Positions 1 to 7,532 of a stretch of 14,482 nt of DNA are shown here, one piece after another. The stretch comes from Bacillota bacterium. GTDB taxonomy: Bacteria > Bacillota > Clostridia > Acetivibrionales > DSM-1351. The translations under genes and the position numbers were made by a program. Within the stretch, counting starts at the first letter, position 1, and each line of letters starts with the position of its first letter. The notes beneath the pieces are model-generated. The model saw only the letters and a program-made list of their open reading frames with translations. It was not told the origin of the DNA and did not search any database. Where the stretch lies: contig JAEYNY010000162.1 in the NCBI GenBank assembly GCA_023412275.1, forward strand, positions 1 through 14,482, in the 5' to 3' direction.

Positions 1-21
1 GGATTGGGGGACTCATTTAAA

Positions 22-1200
22 ATGATATCAAAAAAAATAAGCCATAATCTGGCAAATTCGTCAATGATACGAGCGATGTTTGAGGAAGGTGAGAAATTAA
101 GAAAAATTTATGGAGCAGACAAAGTTTATGACTTTTCGCTGGGCAATCCTGATCCGGAGCCTCCTGCTGAGGTTAAATCTGCCCTTATGGAACTTGTAGG
201 CTCCGGCGAGCCAAAAATGCATGCCTATATGAACAATGCAGGATATCCTGAAGTTAGGGAAACTATTGCACAGAAAATAAACAGCGAAACAGGACTGAAT
301 TTGAGCTTTAATAATATTGTTATGACTGTCGGTGCAGGAGGTGCTTTAAATGTCGTTCTTAAAACACTTCTTAACCCGGGTGAAGAAGTAATAGTATTTG
401 CACCGTTTTTTGTAGAGTATACCTCTTATATCGATAACCATGGAGGAAAAACCGTAATCATTAACACGGATTTCAAAACCTTCCTTCCTGATCCGGAGGT
501 TTTAAGAGCAAAAATAACTCCTAATACTAAGGCAATAATTATAAATACACCTAACAATCCTACAGGTGTTGTTTACGGAAGGGATACTCTAGACAGTATT
601 GCTAAAGTTTTAGAGGATAAGAGCAAGGAGTACGGAAATACTATTTACCTTATATCCGACGAACCATATAGAAAACTTGCTTATGACGTGGAGATTCCTA
701 ATATTCTAACAATTTATAAAAATGCCATAATGATTGACTGTTTCAGTAAATCATTATCACTTCCAGGTGAACGTATGGGATATATCGCTACAAATCCTGA
801 AGCAGAAGACGTAGCTATCCTTATGAACGGGCTTATTTATTGCAACAGAGTACTAGGCTTTGTTAACGCACCCGCTCTATTTCAGAAGGTTATTGCAAAA
901 TCTATCAACTCATCAGTTGACATAAATATTTACAAAGAGAGAAGAGATTTATTGTATAACAGCCTTACTGAATTCGGTTATGAATGTGTTAAACCTGACG
1001 GAGCCTTTTATCTCTTCCCGAAAGCATTAATTCCTGATGATATTGAGTTTAAAAATCGGGCTGTAAAATACAATCTGCTAATTGTACCGGGTTCAGGGTT
1101 TGGAGCACCAGGTTACTTCCGACTTGCATACTGCGTAAGTCTTGAAACAATTAAAAATTCTCTGCCAGCCTTTGAAGCCCTTGCAAAAGAATTTAAGTAA
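22..1200 (+). CDS. PLP-dependent aminotransferase, class I/II (fold type I)
   Basis: A cytoplasmic aminotransferase that would move an amino group between an amino acid and a 2-oxo acid using pyridoxal phosphate; the amino donor cannot be told from sequence. It is 392 residues, the usual length for the family. Visible motifs are the N-terminal DFSLGNPDP substrate-pocket segment, the NTPNNPTG turn around residue 180, SDEPYR holding the PLP-contacting Asp and Tyr, and FSKSLSLPGERMGY with the Schiff-base Lys at residue 243. The frame extends to a TTG at 4, but I chose ATG 22: a GGGGGA ribosome site at 6-11 lies 10 bases ahead of it, and the protein then begins MISKKI, as clostridial relatives do. 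It stands alone on the plus strand, convergent with the minus-strand operon, and ends 19 bases before a shared hairpin terminator. Family confident; specific reaction unknown. Confidence 0.9.
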   Translation: MISKKISHNLANSSMIRAMFEEGEKLRKIYGADKVYDFSLGNPDPEPPAEVKSALMELVGSGEPKMHAYMNNAGYPEVRETIAQKINSETGLNLSFNNIVMTVGAGGALNVVLKTLLNPGEEVIVFAPFFVEYTSYIDNHGGKTVIINTDFKTFLPDPEVLRAKITPNTKAIIINTPNNPTGVVYGRDTLDSIAKVLEDKSKEYGNTIYLISDEPYRKLAYDVEIPNILTIYKNAIMIDCFSKSLSLPGERMGYIATNPEAEDVAILMNGLIYCNRVLGFVNAPALFQKVIAKSINSSVDINIYKERRDLLYNSLTEFGYECVKPDGAFYLFPKALIPDDIEFKNRAVKYNLLIVPGSGFGAPGYFRLAYCVSLETIKNSLPAFEALAKEFK

Positions 1201-1219
1201 TTTTGAACTGTCTTTTATA

Positions 1220-1261
1220 AAACACCCGAAAAATTCGGTTACCGTAAATTTTCGGGTGTTT
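1220..1261. terminator. Bidirectional rho-independent terminator
   Basis: The arms AAACACCCGAAAA (1220-1232) and TTTTCGGGTGTTT (1249-1261) form a 13-bp perfect stem. The loop holds a small self-complementary CGGTTACCG. T runs follow on both strands (TTTTTAATTT on plus, TTTTATAAAA on minus). It lies between two convergent stop codons, so it probably ends both the aminotransferase transcript and the six-gene minus-strand operon. Confidence 0.85.
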
Positions 1262-1269
1262 TTAATTTG

Positions 1270-1668
1270 TTAGCTATTTTCATTATAATCCAATCCCCAT
1301 GTTATCCCATACTTATCTCTTACTACAGCATGGTAAGCTCCCCAAAAGGTCTTCTGAAGTTCATACTCTGCCTTTCCTTCCTTTATAAGGTCAGCATATA
1401 CCTTCTCTATTTCCTGCTTGGAATCCATTCCAAGTATCATTTGAATATTAGTGCCTTGTGTTTTATTTCCAAAAATGTCCGTAAAATACATGATACAATT
1501 TTCACCCATATATAGTTCTGAATGCATTACCTTACCTTCATGTCCTTTGAACATTTCTTGTTTATCCGCAATTTTAATATTTTTAAGTTCCCCGCCAAAA
1601 ACATTTTTGTAGAACTCCATAGCTTCTTGGCAATTATCTACTGATATATTTGGTATTATACTTTTCAT
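1270..1668 (-). CDS. VOC-family (PhnB/glyoxalase-like) protein
   Basis: A 132-residue soluble protein of the vicinal oxygen chelate fold (PhnB / 3-demethylubiquinone methyltransferase-like group). Visible in order are the opening IPNISVDNCQEAMEFYKNVFGGEL, matching the conserved 'N-C-x-EA-x-EFY-x-x-VFGG' first motif, a central strand KVMHSELYMGEN, and the closing YGITWGLDYN. One such chain has two beta-alpha-beta-beta-beta modules and would act as a homodimer. I cannot assign metal ligands or a substrate. The start is well supported: AAAAGGAG lies 7 bases upstream. It is the last gene of the minus-strand run, 21 bp after the DUF362 gene, and is followed by the hairpin at 1220-1261. Why it is placed after germination genes is unclear; it may be a passenger. 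Relatives are common as stand-alone genes in clostridia. Confidence 0.85.
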   Translation of the reverse strand: MKSIIPNISVDNCQEAMEFYKNVFGGELKNIKIADKQEMFKGHEGKVMHSELYMGENCIMYFTDIFGNKTQGTNIQMILGMDSKQEIEKVYADLIKEGKAEYELQKTFWGAYHAVVRDKYGITWGLDYNENS

Positions 1669-1689
1669 ATAGTATCTCCTTTTAATATT

Positions 1690-2595
1690 TTATCCTTTGT
1701 CTACCGAAAGACCATCTCCGTATGCAGCCTGACTGAATATGTTTTCTGCCTCTACCAACGGTATTCCCTCAATAGTGATTTTCTCAATATCACTCTCACC
1801 AATTTTTTTATTACTGCATTCGAATAAATATCGTATTGCCTGAGGCTTAAAACCCATAAGCCGTGCTGCCACAGTATCTGTTGCTACCGGATCGCACCCT
1901 GCAACCACCAGTCCTGTATGTCTGGCTATACCTTTTGTAGGACCTGTTCCAATCATTGCCGGACTAGCACTTACTATTGATAAGTCAATAGGTATTTGCT
2001 CAGCCATTGCTGATATGAAGCCATGAAGCTCCTTATGAATTCCACAGTTTTTCTTTGGATGACCATGCTCGTCTGCCGGCGGCCAACCCAATGCTATGTT
2101 TTTAATAGCAGCAGATATTGTTGCCTCTTCATGTTGTTTTAGCTGTGTAAAAGAGATGAGTACTGTAACCTCTTCCAGAAGTTTATTTATATCGGTGGAT
2201 GTAACAACAGAATGGTTGAGGTTTATACGTATAAATGGTCCATGGTTAAGGTCAATAAACTCTACTCCTTCATCTCTTATTACGTCTCCAAACCCGACAT
2301 TGTTCATTACATCAGCAGTTTCTCCATCTGCCGTACCGGTTGCAACTACAATTCTTTTGGGTTGCCTTTGCTTTATTAAAGATATAATTTGTCTTAAACT
2401 TTCAGGCCCCACAACTACCCCTGAATCAGGACTTTTTTTATTATTTACCCAGTTAGGAGTAATAACAACAACATCCTCTTTACCAATTGCGGGTAGAACC
2501 TGTAGGAGTTCAACAGCTTCTTTTATAGCAATTACCTCATTAGCATTTCGTGTAATAGCTACTGTTGAGTTTTTCCATCGTCTTTCTTTTCTCAT
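1690..2595 (-). CDS. DUF362 domain-containing protein
   Basis: A 301-residue cytoplasmic protein that is DUF362 over nearly its whole length. Supporting motifs are VVVITPNWVNNKKSPDSGVVVGPESLR near residues 40-70, the RIVVATGTADGETADVM segment, SFTQLKQHEEATISAAIKN, and the C-terminal GCDPVATDTVAARLMGF, the family hallmark. Unlike many DUF362 proteins it has no attached ferredoxin domain and no CxxC cluster; its few Cys are scattered. The biochemical function of the family is not settled and I assign none. The start at ATG 2595 has a GGAGG site 4 bases upstream. It follows the small membrane gene by 29 bp and precedes the VOC gene by 21 bp, so it is probably co-transcribed with the germination receptor and expressed in the developing spore, though this is inferred only from spacing. 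Confidence 0.88.
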   Translation of the reverse strand: MRKERRWKNSTVAITRNANEVIAIKEAVELLQVLPAIGKEDVVVITPNWVNNKKSPDSGVVVGPESLRQIISLIKQRQPKRIVVATGTADGETADVMNNVGFGDVIRDEGVEFIDLNHGPFIRINLNHSVVTSTDINKLLEEVTVLISFTQLKQHEEATISAAIKNIALGWPPADEHGHPKKNCGIHKELHGFISAMAEQIPIDLSIVSASPAMIGTGPTKGIARHTGLVVAGCDPVATDTVAARLMGFKPQAIRYLFECSNKKIGESDIEKITIEGIPLVEAENIFSQAAYGDGLSVDKG

Positions 2596-2624
2596 ATTAC
2601 CTCCAATTTAACGGCTGTATATCT

Positions 2625-2792
2625 TTATTTATTTTTCATATACAAAATAACCATTGGGACTATTGTACCAAGTACCGCAACAACAATTGTACTAAAGCCT
2701 CCCAGCCTGCTTTTACGTTTAATCTGGCTGATTCCGAAAGTAAATGTATAATATCCGCTTAATAGCATTAAAAACATCAATATATATATCAT
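2625..2792 (-). CDS. Small two-helix membrane protein, candidate germinant-receptor D subunit
   Basis: A 55-codon gene read directly from the minus strand. The protein starts MIYILMFLMLLSGYYTFTFG and ends VPMVILYMKNK. It has two hydrophobic segments (about residues 1-21 and 33-52) joined by a basic loop with K25, R26, K27 and R29, so both ends should face outside and the loop inside. A ribosome site AGGAG (2801-2805) overlaps the gerC stop codon (2804-2806) and lies 8 bases before the ATG, which points to translational coupling. Bacillus germinant-receptor operons sometimes carry a small two-helix D gene (gerKD, gerUD types) that modulates receptor activity. Position, length and topology match that class, but I see no sequence motif that proves homology. 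It could instead be an unrelated small membrane protein. Confidence 0.72.
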   Translation of the reverse strand: MIYILMFLMLLSGYYTFTFGISQIKRKSRLGGFSTIVVAVLGTIVPMVILYMKNK

Positions 2793-2803
2793 ATCTCCTA
2801 CTC

Positions 2804-4111
2804 CTATTTTTCAGTTTTAGTACGGTATCTTACCGGCATACTTTCAGCCATAAGCCCGGTTCTTCTTACATTGGTATACACGCTTATATTTATCTTTGCA
2901 TCTATAAAATGTGATAACCAGTTATATTTTTCAAAATCGTTTATTGTCAAGAATTTGCTTGAGGCATAATAACCAAAACCAAAAATATCGGTTCCCATTT
3001 CCTTCTGAACTTTTTCTACGGTTTTTCTTACTCCCTCTTCTATAGAATCCTTTAACAACCCGTTTAATTCTTTAATTTTATCCAGGCTTTCATAGTGCAT
3101 ACCGCTTTGTATCCCAACTATGTCAGCTTCAATATTAAGATTTACATCAATTACGGGTGTACTTTTGTCAAACCTTACCTTAATATCAGTCTTTCTTCCC
3201 GGACGTAAATCAAAGGGTATAGCCAATCCAGGATGCTTTTTGTCCTCAATAGTTAAAATTCCATGTTTGAACTCGTTTATTACCATCATAAAATAACGGG
3301 TCTCATCTGCATTCAGGGTACCGGTTAGCTTGTCGCCATTAAATACGGCTGCCCCAATATTCTCTTGTTTTATATTACCTTTTTTAGGAACCTCTCCAGG
3401 ATAGTATTGCTCATCGGTTTTAAGTGGAGGATCTTGCCCTTTATTTTCATTTTTCAAGTTCTTAAAATTGTTTATTCCCATATAAAGAGAATATGCCTGA
3501 GAATAAGATGATATAGTACTCTTGTAGAAATTTGTAAATCCAACCATAGGAAATAATCCCGAATTTTTTGACTGTGAAAATGAAAGTTCTATCGATTTGG
3601 AAATATTTTCACCTATCAGGGTTTTATTCTCCAATATATACTCTTCTGCTTTTCCCCTGCATACACCTATAGTTGCAATACGTCTGGTTTCTCTGAATCT
3701 CGCAAAATCAGACAAGTATAAGTTTATCCCCTCATATGCTAATTGTTCTGAGAAAATAATTGCCTTACAGTGGACAAGAGATATATGTCTTGAAGTTGAA
3801 GTATTTAGTAAATTTATTCCTTCCAATACTGTTGAACATTCTATTGTTGTAACGACTGTACCGTCTACCTGACCGGATTCTTTTTCTTCACTTTTTCCTC
3901 CCCCTCCTCCGGCACCTGAAGAACTTCCGTTTCCACCTCCCTTGTATGTGGGAAATTGAACAGTCACCCTTATTTTATTATCTACTCCCTTATCAATCCC
4001 AATCATTATTGCATATGCCTGATCATCAATATTTTTACTATCTGTCGTACAACCTGTTAAAATATATACAAATGTAATTAATAAAGCAATTACTTTGCTG
4101 ACTTTAAACAT
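2804..4111 (-). CDS. Ger(x)C-family spore germination lipoprotein (germinant receptor C subunit)
   Basis: The C subunit of a GerA-type germinant receptor, a lipoprotein anchored on the outer face of the spore inner membrane. The 435-residue chain begins with a lipoprotein signal: basic start, hydrophobic stretch, then lipobox ILTGC with the lipidated Cys at 21. Next come the family segment AYAIMIGIDKG, TVQFPTY, a glycine/serine-rich insert (about residues 58-75, GGGNGSSSGAGGGGG), then STSRHISLVHCKAIIFSE and IATIGVCRG, which are typical of domain 1-2. The C-terminal domain holds the SIEEGVRKTVEKVQKEMGTDIFGFG region. It overlaps the end of the B-subunit gene by 22 bp. A GGGGG-containing ribosome site lies about 8 bases before ATG 4111. 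The glycine-rich loop looks longer than usual, and the length is somewhat above the common 370-400. Confidence 0.93.
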   Translation of the reverse strand: MFKVSKVIALLITFVYILTGCTTDSKNIDDQAYAIMIGIDKGVDNKIRVTVQFPTYKGGGNGSSSGAGGGGGKSEEKESGQVDGTVVTTIECSTVLEGINLLNTSTSRHISLVHCKAIIFSEQLAYEGINLYLSDFARFRETRRIATIGVCRGKAEEYILENKTLIGENISKSIELSFSQSKNSGLFPMVGFTNFYKSTISSYSQAYSLYMGINNFKNLKNENKGQDPPLKTDEQYYPGEVPKKGNIKQENIGAAVFNGDKLTGTLNADETRYFMMVINEFKHGILTIEDKKHPGLAIPFDLRPGRKTDIKVRFDKSTPVIDVNLNIEADIVGIQSGMHYESLDKIKELNGLLKDSIEEGVRKTVEKVQKEMGTDIFGFGYYASSKFLTINDFEKYNWLSHFIDAKINISVYTNVRRTGLMAESMPVRYRTKTEK

Positions 4112-5205
4112 TGCCTATCCCCCTTTTTGCCGAAGATTACGGAGATAAATAAAACCAGTATCGGTATTCCATAAATAAATATCATGCTATATTCACGCAT
4201 AATTACAATATTTGTTTTTGCAAGCTCTATAAGACCCTCAGGTAACAAGGTCACCATATATGTTAAGAATGCAAATTGTAATATCAACGGTCTGTGATTA
4301 CTAATCTTAAATGCTTTGCAAAAAATACTAATTGCAATGTAGAATGCAAGTCCAACAGTTATTAGGGATGCAATAATCCAGATAAAAAGAAATATTGATT
4401 CAATTCTTTGGAAGAATCTGCTAAAATATATGATTCTGGCCAACTGGAAAAGGTCAGATACATTTTCGCTGGCCATTGTATAGTCAAAGGCCATTATATT
4501 ACATAAACATGTAAATGCAAAAGCAACACCGGAGATAATAATACTATAAACTCCAACTTTCTTAAATGTCTTTACACCGTTAATCGAGTTTATTATAAAT
4601 GCCAAAATGATTACTTCATCATATGCCGAGCTTCTTAAAAAACCTGATTTTATTGTTTCTGTAATACCATAGCCACCGATTGGAAATATAGCTCTTACAT
4701 TATAATAAGGGAATGCAAGAAAGAGAATTATAGCAATTCCTATAAATATGGGATAAAAACTAACTGATGCCAACCTGGCTATACCTTCCAACCCTATATA
4801 CGCCAAAACTACAACTACGGCCATGAAAGCAAAAATTATTAAACTTGGGGGCGTATATGGCAGATTATATGCTTTTATCATTTCCAGGAACTCCCTGAGA
4901 CTGGAGCCCGCATAGTAAACATAATATACTGAAAATAAAAGCGTTAATATCTTTCCAAAAAATCTACCTATAACAAGTTCAAATATTTCAACCAGGTTTT
5001 TGCCCGGAAATCTTTTCATAACCGATGATATCAGAAGAAAAAATATTATACTTGTTATACATGATACAAGAGTCATATACCATGCAGCTGTTCCTGTGTT
5101 CTTTATCATAACACGTATACTTGTATAAAAGGTTTTTGATGCTATTACAAGAGTCATCAGGTAAATTGCCTCTGCTGTCCCGAATTTTCCTTCTTTATTC
5201 ATCAT
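4090..5205 (-). CDS. GerB-family spore germination permease (germinant receptor B subunit)
   Basis: The integral-membrane B subunit, a member of the amino acid-polyamine-organocation permease superfamily that forms the germinant-binding pocket and helps pass the signal through the spore inner membrane. The chain has about ten hydrophobic segments from residue 12 to the C-terminus, the usual 365-375 length, and typical features such as GKFGTAEAIYLM at the start, PGKNLVEIFELVIGRFFGK, and the AYNLPYTPPSLI loop. Three in-frame ATGs compete: 5211, 5205 and 5202. I chose 5205 because the GGGG ribosome site (5212-5215) abuts 5211 but lies 6 bases before 5205; 5202 at 9 bases is equally possible. The gene overlaps the end of the A subunit by about 11-17 bp and the start of the C subunit by 22 bp, so translation is probably coupled to keep subunits in step. 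The germinant cannot be predicted. Confidence 0.93.
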   Translation of the reverse strand: MMNKEGKFGTAEAIYLMTLVIASKTFYTSIRVMIKNTGTAAWYMTLVSCITSIIFFLLISSVMKRFPGKNLVEIFELVIGRFFGKILTLLFSVYYVYYAGSSLREFLEMIKAYNLPYTPPSLIIFAFMAVVVVLAYIGLEGIARLASVSFYPIFIGIAIILFLAFPYYNVRAIFPIGGYGITETIKSGFLRSSAYDEVIILAFIINSINGVKTFKKVGVYSIIISGVAFAFTCLCNIMAFDYTMASENVSDLFQLARIIYFSRFFQRIESIFLFIWIIASLITVGLAFYIAISIFCKAFKISNHRPLILQFAFLTYMVTLLPEGLIELAKTNIVIMREYSMIFIYGIPILVLFISVIFGKKGDRQCLKSAK

Positions 5206-6964
5206 CTTCATCCCCTTCGTAGCTATATTTCGGTTCTTCCTTCGTCCACTGTCTCGATATTTTGGCTTGTCTTTTCTGTTTTAATGCATTCACATAATCC
5301 GGTCTATAAATTTGCTGCCATGCAGGTTTTTTAAAGAATAAGTCACTACTTTCTTTTGTTTTCGGGGCAATTGGAGCAAAAAACGGTACTCCAAATGATT
5401 TAATATTGGTAAGCAGTATAGCAAACAAAGCAATCCCAATACTTATTCCATAAAATCCCAATAATGCTCCCAAAACAATAAAGCAGAAACGTGACAATCT
5501 CGCTGCAAGTGCCAGACTGTAATTTGGTATTGCAAAGTTACCAAGTCCTGTTACAGAAACAACAATTATCAAAACCGGACTTACGATATTAGCCTGAACA
5601 GCCGCTTGTCCCAGAATCAACGCACCGATTATACCCAGTGTGTTACCGATTATACCCGGAATTCTTATTCCGGCCTCCCTTATAAGTTCAAAGGATAATT
5701 CCATTAATACTACTTCAACTATTGTTGGAAAGGGTACATTCTCTTTTGCCTTTGCTATAGCAATAAGAAGCTCAGTAGGTATCATTTCCTGATGGAAATT
5801 AGTAATGGCAACGTAAATTCCCGGTAATAATGTAGCAATAAACGCAGCTAAAAACCTGATTATCCTTATTAAAGTGCCATATGGCCAACGCATATATGAA
5901 TCCTCTGGACTGTGCATTAGTGTGGGGAGAGTTACCGGCACAATCTTTGCAAAGGGTGCTCCTTCGGTAAGTATTGCTACCTTTCCTTCCAGTATATGAG
6001 CTGCGGTTCGGTCAGGCCTTTCAGTACTTAATACGGTTGGTACAATTGAAAATGGGTTGTCTTCTATGAACTGTTCCAGAACACCGTCACCAAGCACCAT
6101 ATCGCTTTTGATGTTTTTTATTCTTCTCTTTACCTCTTCTACTATTGCAGGATTGGTTATTCCCTTTATTGAAACAATTGCACATAACTGTTTGTTTACA
6201 TTTCCAACCTTTATAAACTCAGTTGTAAGATTATTATTCTTTATTAATTTTCTTATAAGTGTTATATTTGTTCTTAAAGTTTCATTAAATGCTTCCTGGG
6301 GTCCAAGAACTACTCCTTCTATAAGAGGTTTTTCTACTCCCCTTTTGTCATAACCCTTTGTTTCATTGGTTATATAAAAATCGCACCCGTCAATGTACAG
6401 AAGAGTGTTCCCTGAAAGTATTTCGTACATGAATTCATCGGGACTTTCTACCTTTTTTGCCTGGTTGGTCTGCAATATGTTAGACAATATAAAATCCAGC
6501 TTGCATTTATCATCGGAATCTTCATCGAATTTAACGTCGTTTACCATTAGCGCTCTTAAGATAAAGTTGTTTATGGTTATCCTGTCAACCATTCCGTCAA
6601 TATATGCAATAAATGCTTTGTACTTTTTTGCAACCGTTAACTCCCTTATAACAATATCCTTATTAACAGGGGAATTAAATTTATGATTTATATACTTTAT
6701 GTTTTCTTCAATGTTTATAGAAATTTTCTCATCGTCAGCCTTTTCATATTCAGGCTTATTTTCTTTACTTGAATCTGAAACGGGAACCGGCCTCTTTATC
6801 CTTCTGCTTTTTGGACTTTCTCGTTTCATGGTAGTATTTTTTTCTTCCTCGGCTTTAGTATCTTCATTATCTATTTCAGGAATATAAAATTGTTTTTCAG
6901 GTTTTTTTTCTTTATACGTTATATAAGAAAACAGAGTCTTCATAAAACCTTTCTTTTTACTCAT
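5195..6964 (-). CDS. GerA-family spore germination protein (germinant receptor A subunit)
   Basis: The A subunit of a spore germinant receptor; in Bacillus GerA, A subunits oligomerise into a ligand-gated ion channel in the inner membrane. The chain is 589 residues from ATG 6964. The first ~95 residues are highly charged (KEKKPEKQ, EEEKN, SRRIKRPV) and probably disordered. A cytosolic domain follows to about residue 365, with IDGMVDR, GPQEAFNETLRTNITLIRKL and the RPDRTAAHILEGKVAILTEG segment. Then come about five membrane segments, including PFPTIVEVVLMELSFELIREAG and IPNYSLALAARLSRF, both family hallmarks, and a charged tail. The frame opens at a GTG (6973), but ATG 6964 has AAGGTG about 6 bases upstream and is preferred. 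It is the first gene of the operon; a sigma-G-like promoter candidate lies at 6997-7027. Sigma-G forespore expression is expected from the family. Confidence 0.95.
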   Translation of the reverse strand: MSKKKGFMKTLFSYITYKEKKPEKQFYIPEIDNEDTKAEEEKNTTMKRESPKSRRIKRPVPVSDSSKENKPEYEKADDEKISINIEENIKYINHKFNSPVNKDIVIRELTVAKKYKAFIAYIDGMVDRITINNFILRALMVNDVKFDEDSDDKCKLDFILSNILQTNQAKKVESPDEFMYEILSGNTLLYIDGCDFYITNETKGYDKRGVEKPLIEGVVLGPQEAFNETLRTNITLIRKLIKNNNLTTEFIKVGNVNKQLCAIVSIKGITNPAIVEEVKRRIKNIKSDMVLGDGVLEQFIEDNPFSIVPTVLSTERPDRTAAHILEGKVAILTEGAPFAKIVPVTLPTLMHSPEDSYMRWPYGTLIRIIRFLAAFIATLLPGIYVAITNFHQEMIPTELLIAIAKAKENVPFPTIVEVVLMELSFELIREAGIRIPGIIGNTLGIIGALILGQAAVQANIVSPVLIIVVSVTGLGNFAIPNYSLALAARLSRFCFIVLGALLGFYGISIGIALFAILLTNIKSFGVPFFAPIAPKTKESSDLFFKKPAWQQIYRPDYVNALKQKRQAKISRQWTKEEPKYSYEGDEDDE

Positions 6965-6996
6965 ATTCTTCACCTTAATCTCTTTTTAGTTGTAAT

Positions 6997-7027
6997 TAGT
7001 ATAAGAATATTTTAAAAAAGGTATCCG
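6997..7027 (-). promoter_or_regulatory. Candidate sigma-G-like promoter of the ger operon
   Basis: On the minus strand a -35-like CGGATA (7022-7027) is followed after 18 bases by TATACTA (6997-7003), about 33 bases upstream of the gerA-type start. This fits the forespore sigma-G consensus (roughly TGAATA-N18-CATACTA) at 4 of 6 and 6 of 7 positions. The region is AT-rich, so chance matches are possible. Forespore control of ger operons is established in Bacillus; the assignment here is inference. Confidence 0.35.
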
Positions 7028-7122
7028 AAGTAATTTTTGCAAATATACTCAAAATATGAGAAAGTTTTTATATAATTAGAATAATATATATTTATACAAA
7101 TAATATTCAAAGGACGGTTTTT

Positions 7123-7467
7123 ATGAATAATATATTTACTGAAAACGAGAAGCTTTTCTATATAGATATAAAAGACGGGCTTATTTGTGAAGGAAAATTT
7201 ATAGAAAATAATAGCAACGGTATCTGGATCAGGTTAAAGGGAGATTCTCTTAACACCTATGTATATTCAGACTTAGTGGAAGAGAGAGTCTTTAAAGATT
7301 ACAGCTCTGCTGCTGAGGGCTTAGAAGCAATTAAAATCAATATGAAAACAAGACTATCAAAAGGTGACACGTTTATAAAAGATTTGATTACAAGGCTAAA
7401 GAAAAGCGAAGGTAATCTGTATGCCACCATTATTGGAGAGATATTGTACGAAAAAACAAATTCCTAG
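7123..7467 (+). CDS. Hypothetical protein, 114 residues
   Basis: I do not recognise this family. The protein is soluble, with no signal peptide or membrane segment. The first ~60 residues look like a small beta-rich domain (FYIDIKDGLICEGKFIENNSNGIWIRLKGDSLNTYVYSDL), which resembles in pattern, not proven homology, a compact SH3 or Sm-like barrel. The last ~50 residues are mostly helical and charged (SAAEGLEAIKINMKTRLSKG, FIKDLITRLKKSEG). AAAGGA lies 8 bases before the ATG, and the gene ends at a clear hairpin terminator, so it is very likely a real single-gene unit. It is divergent from the spore germination operon, sharing a ~150-bp intergenic region, but nothing in the sequence ties it to sporulation. 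No confident promoter is visible because the upstream DNA is nearly all A and T. Confidence 0.7.
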   Translation: MNNIFTENEKLFYIDIKDGLICEGKFIENNSNGIWIRLKGDSLNTYVYSDLVEERVFKDYSSAAEGLEAIKINMKTRLSKGDTFIKDLITRLKKSEGNLYATIIGEILYEKTNS

Positions 7468-7475
7468 TCCAAATT

Positions 7476-7523
7476 AAAAGAACTGACTGCTGTATTTTTT
7501 ATGCTACAACAATCAGTTCTTTT
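7476..7523. terminator. Bidirectional rho-independent terminator
   Basis: AAAAGAACTGA (7476-7486) pairs perfectly with TCAGTTCTTTT (7513-7523). A further TGTA/TACA pairing (7491-7494 with 7505-7508) lies inside the loop. The hairpin sits between the stop of the plus-strand small gene and the stop of the minus-strand GH43 gene, and has A/T-rich flanks suitable for termination in both directions. Confidence 0.8.
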
Positions 7524-7532
7524 GTAGGTATT

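Noticed and set aside
2096..2611. Long plus-strand frame opposite the DUF362 gene
   Set aside because: It is antisense to a clear family member and its protein is a low-information Ser/Thr/Ile-rich string with no ribosome site; a shadow.
7037..7076. TTGCAA and TATAAT as a promoter for the 114-residue protein
   Set aside because: The spacer is 28 bases, far outside the workable 16-18 range.
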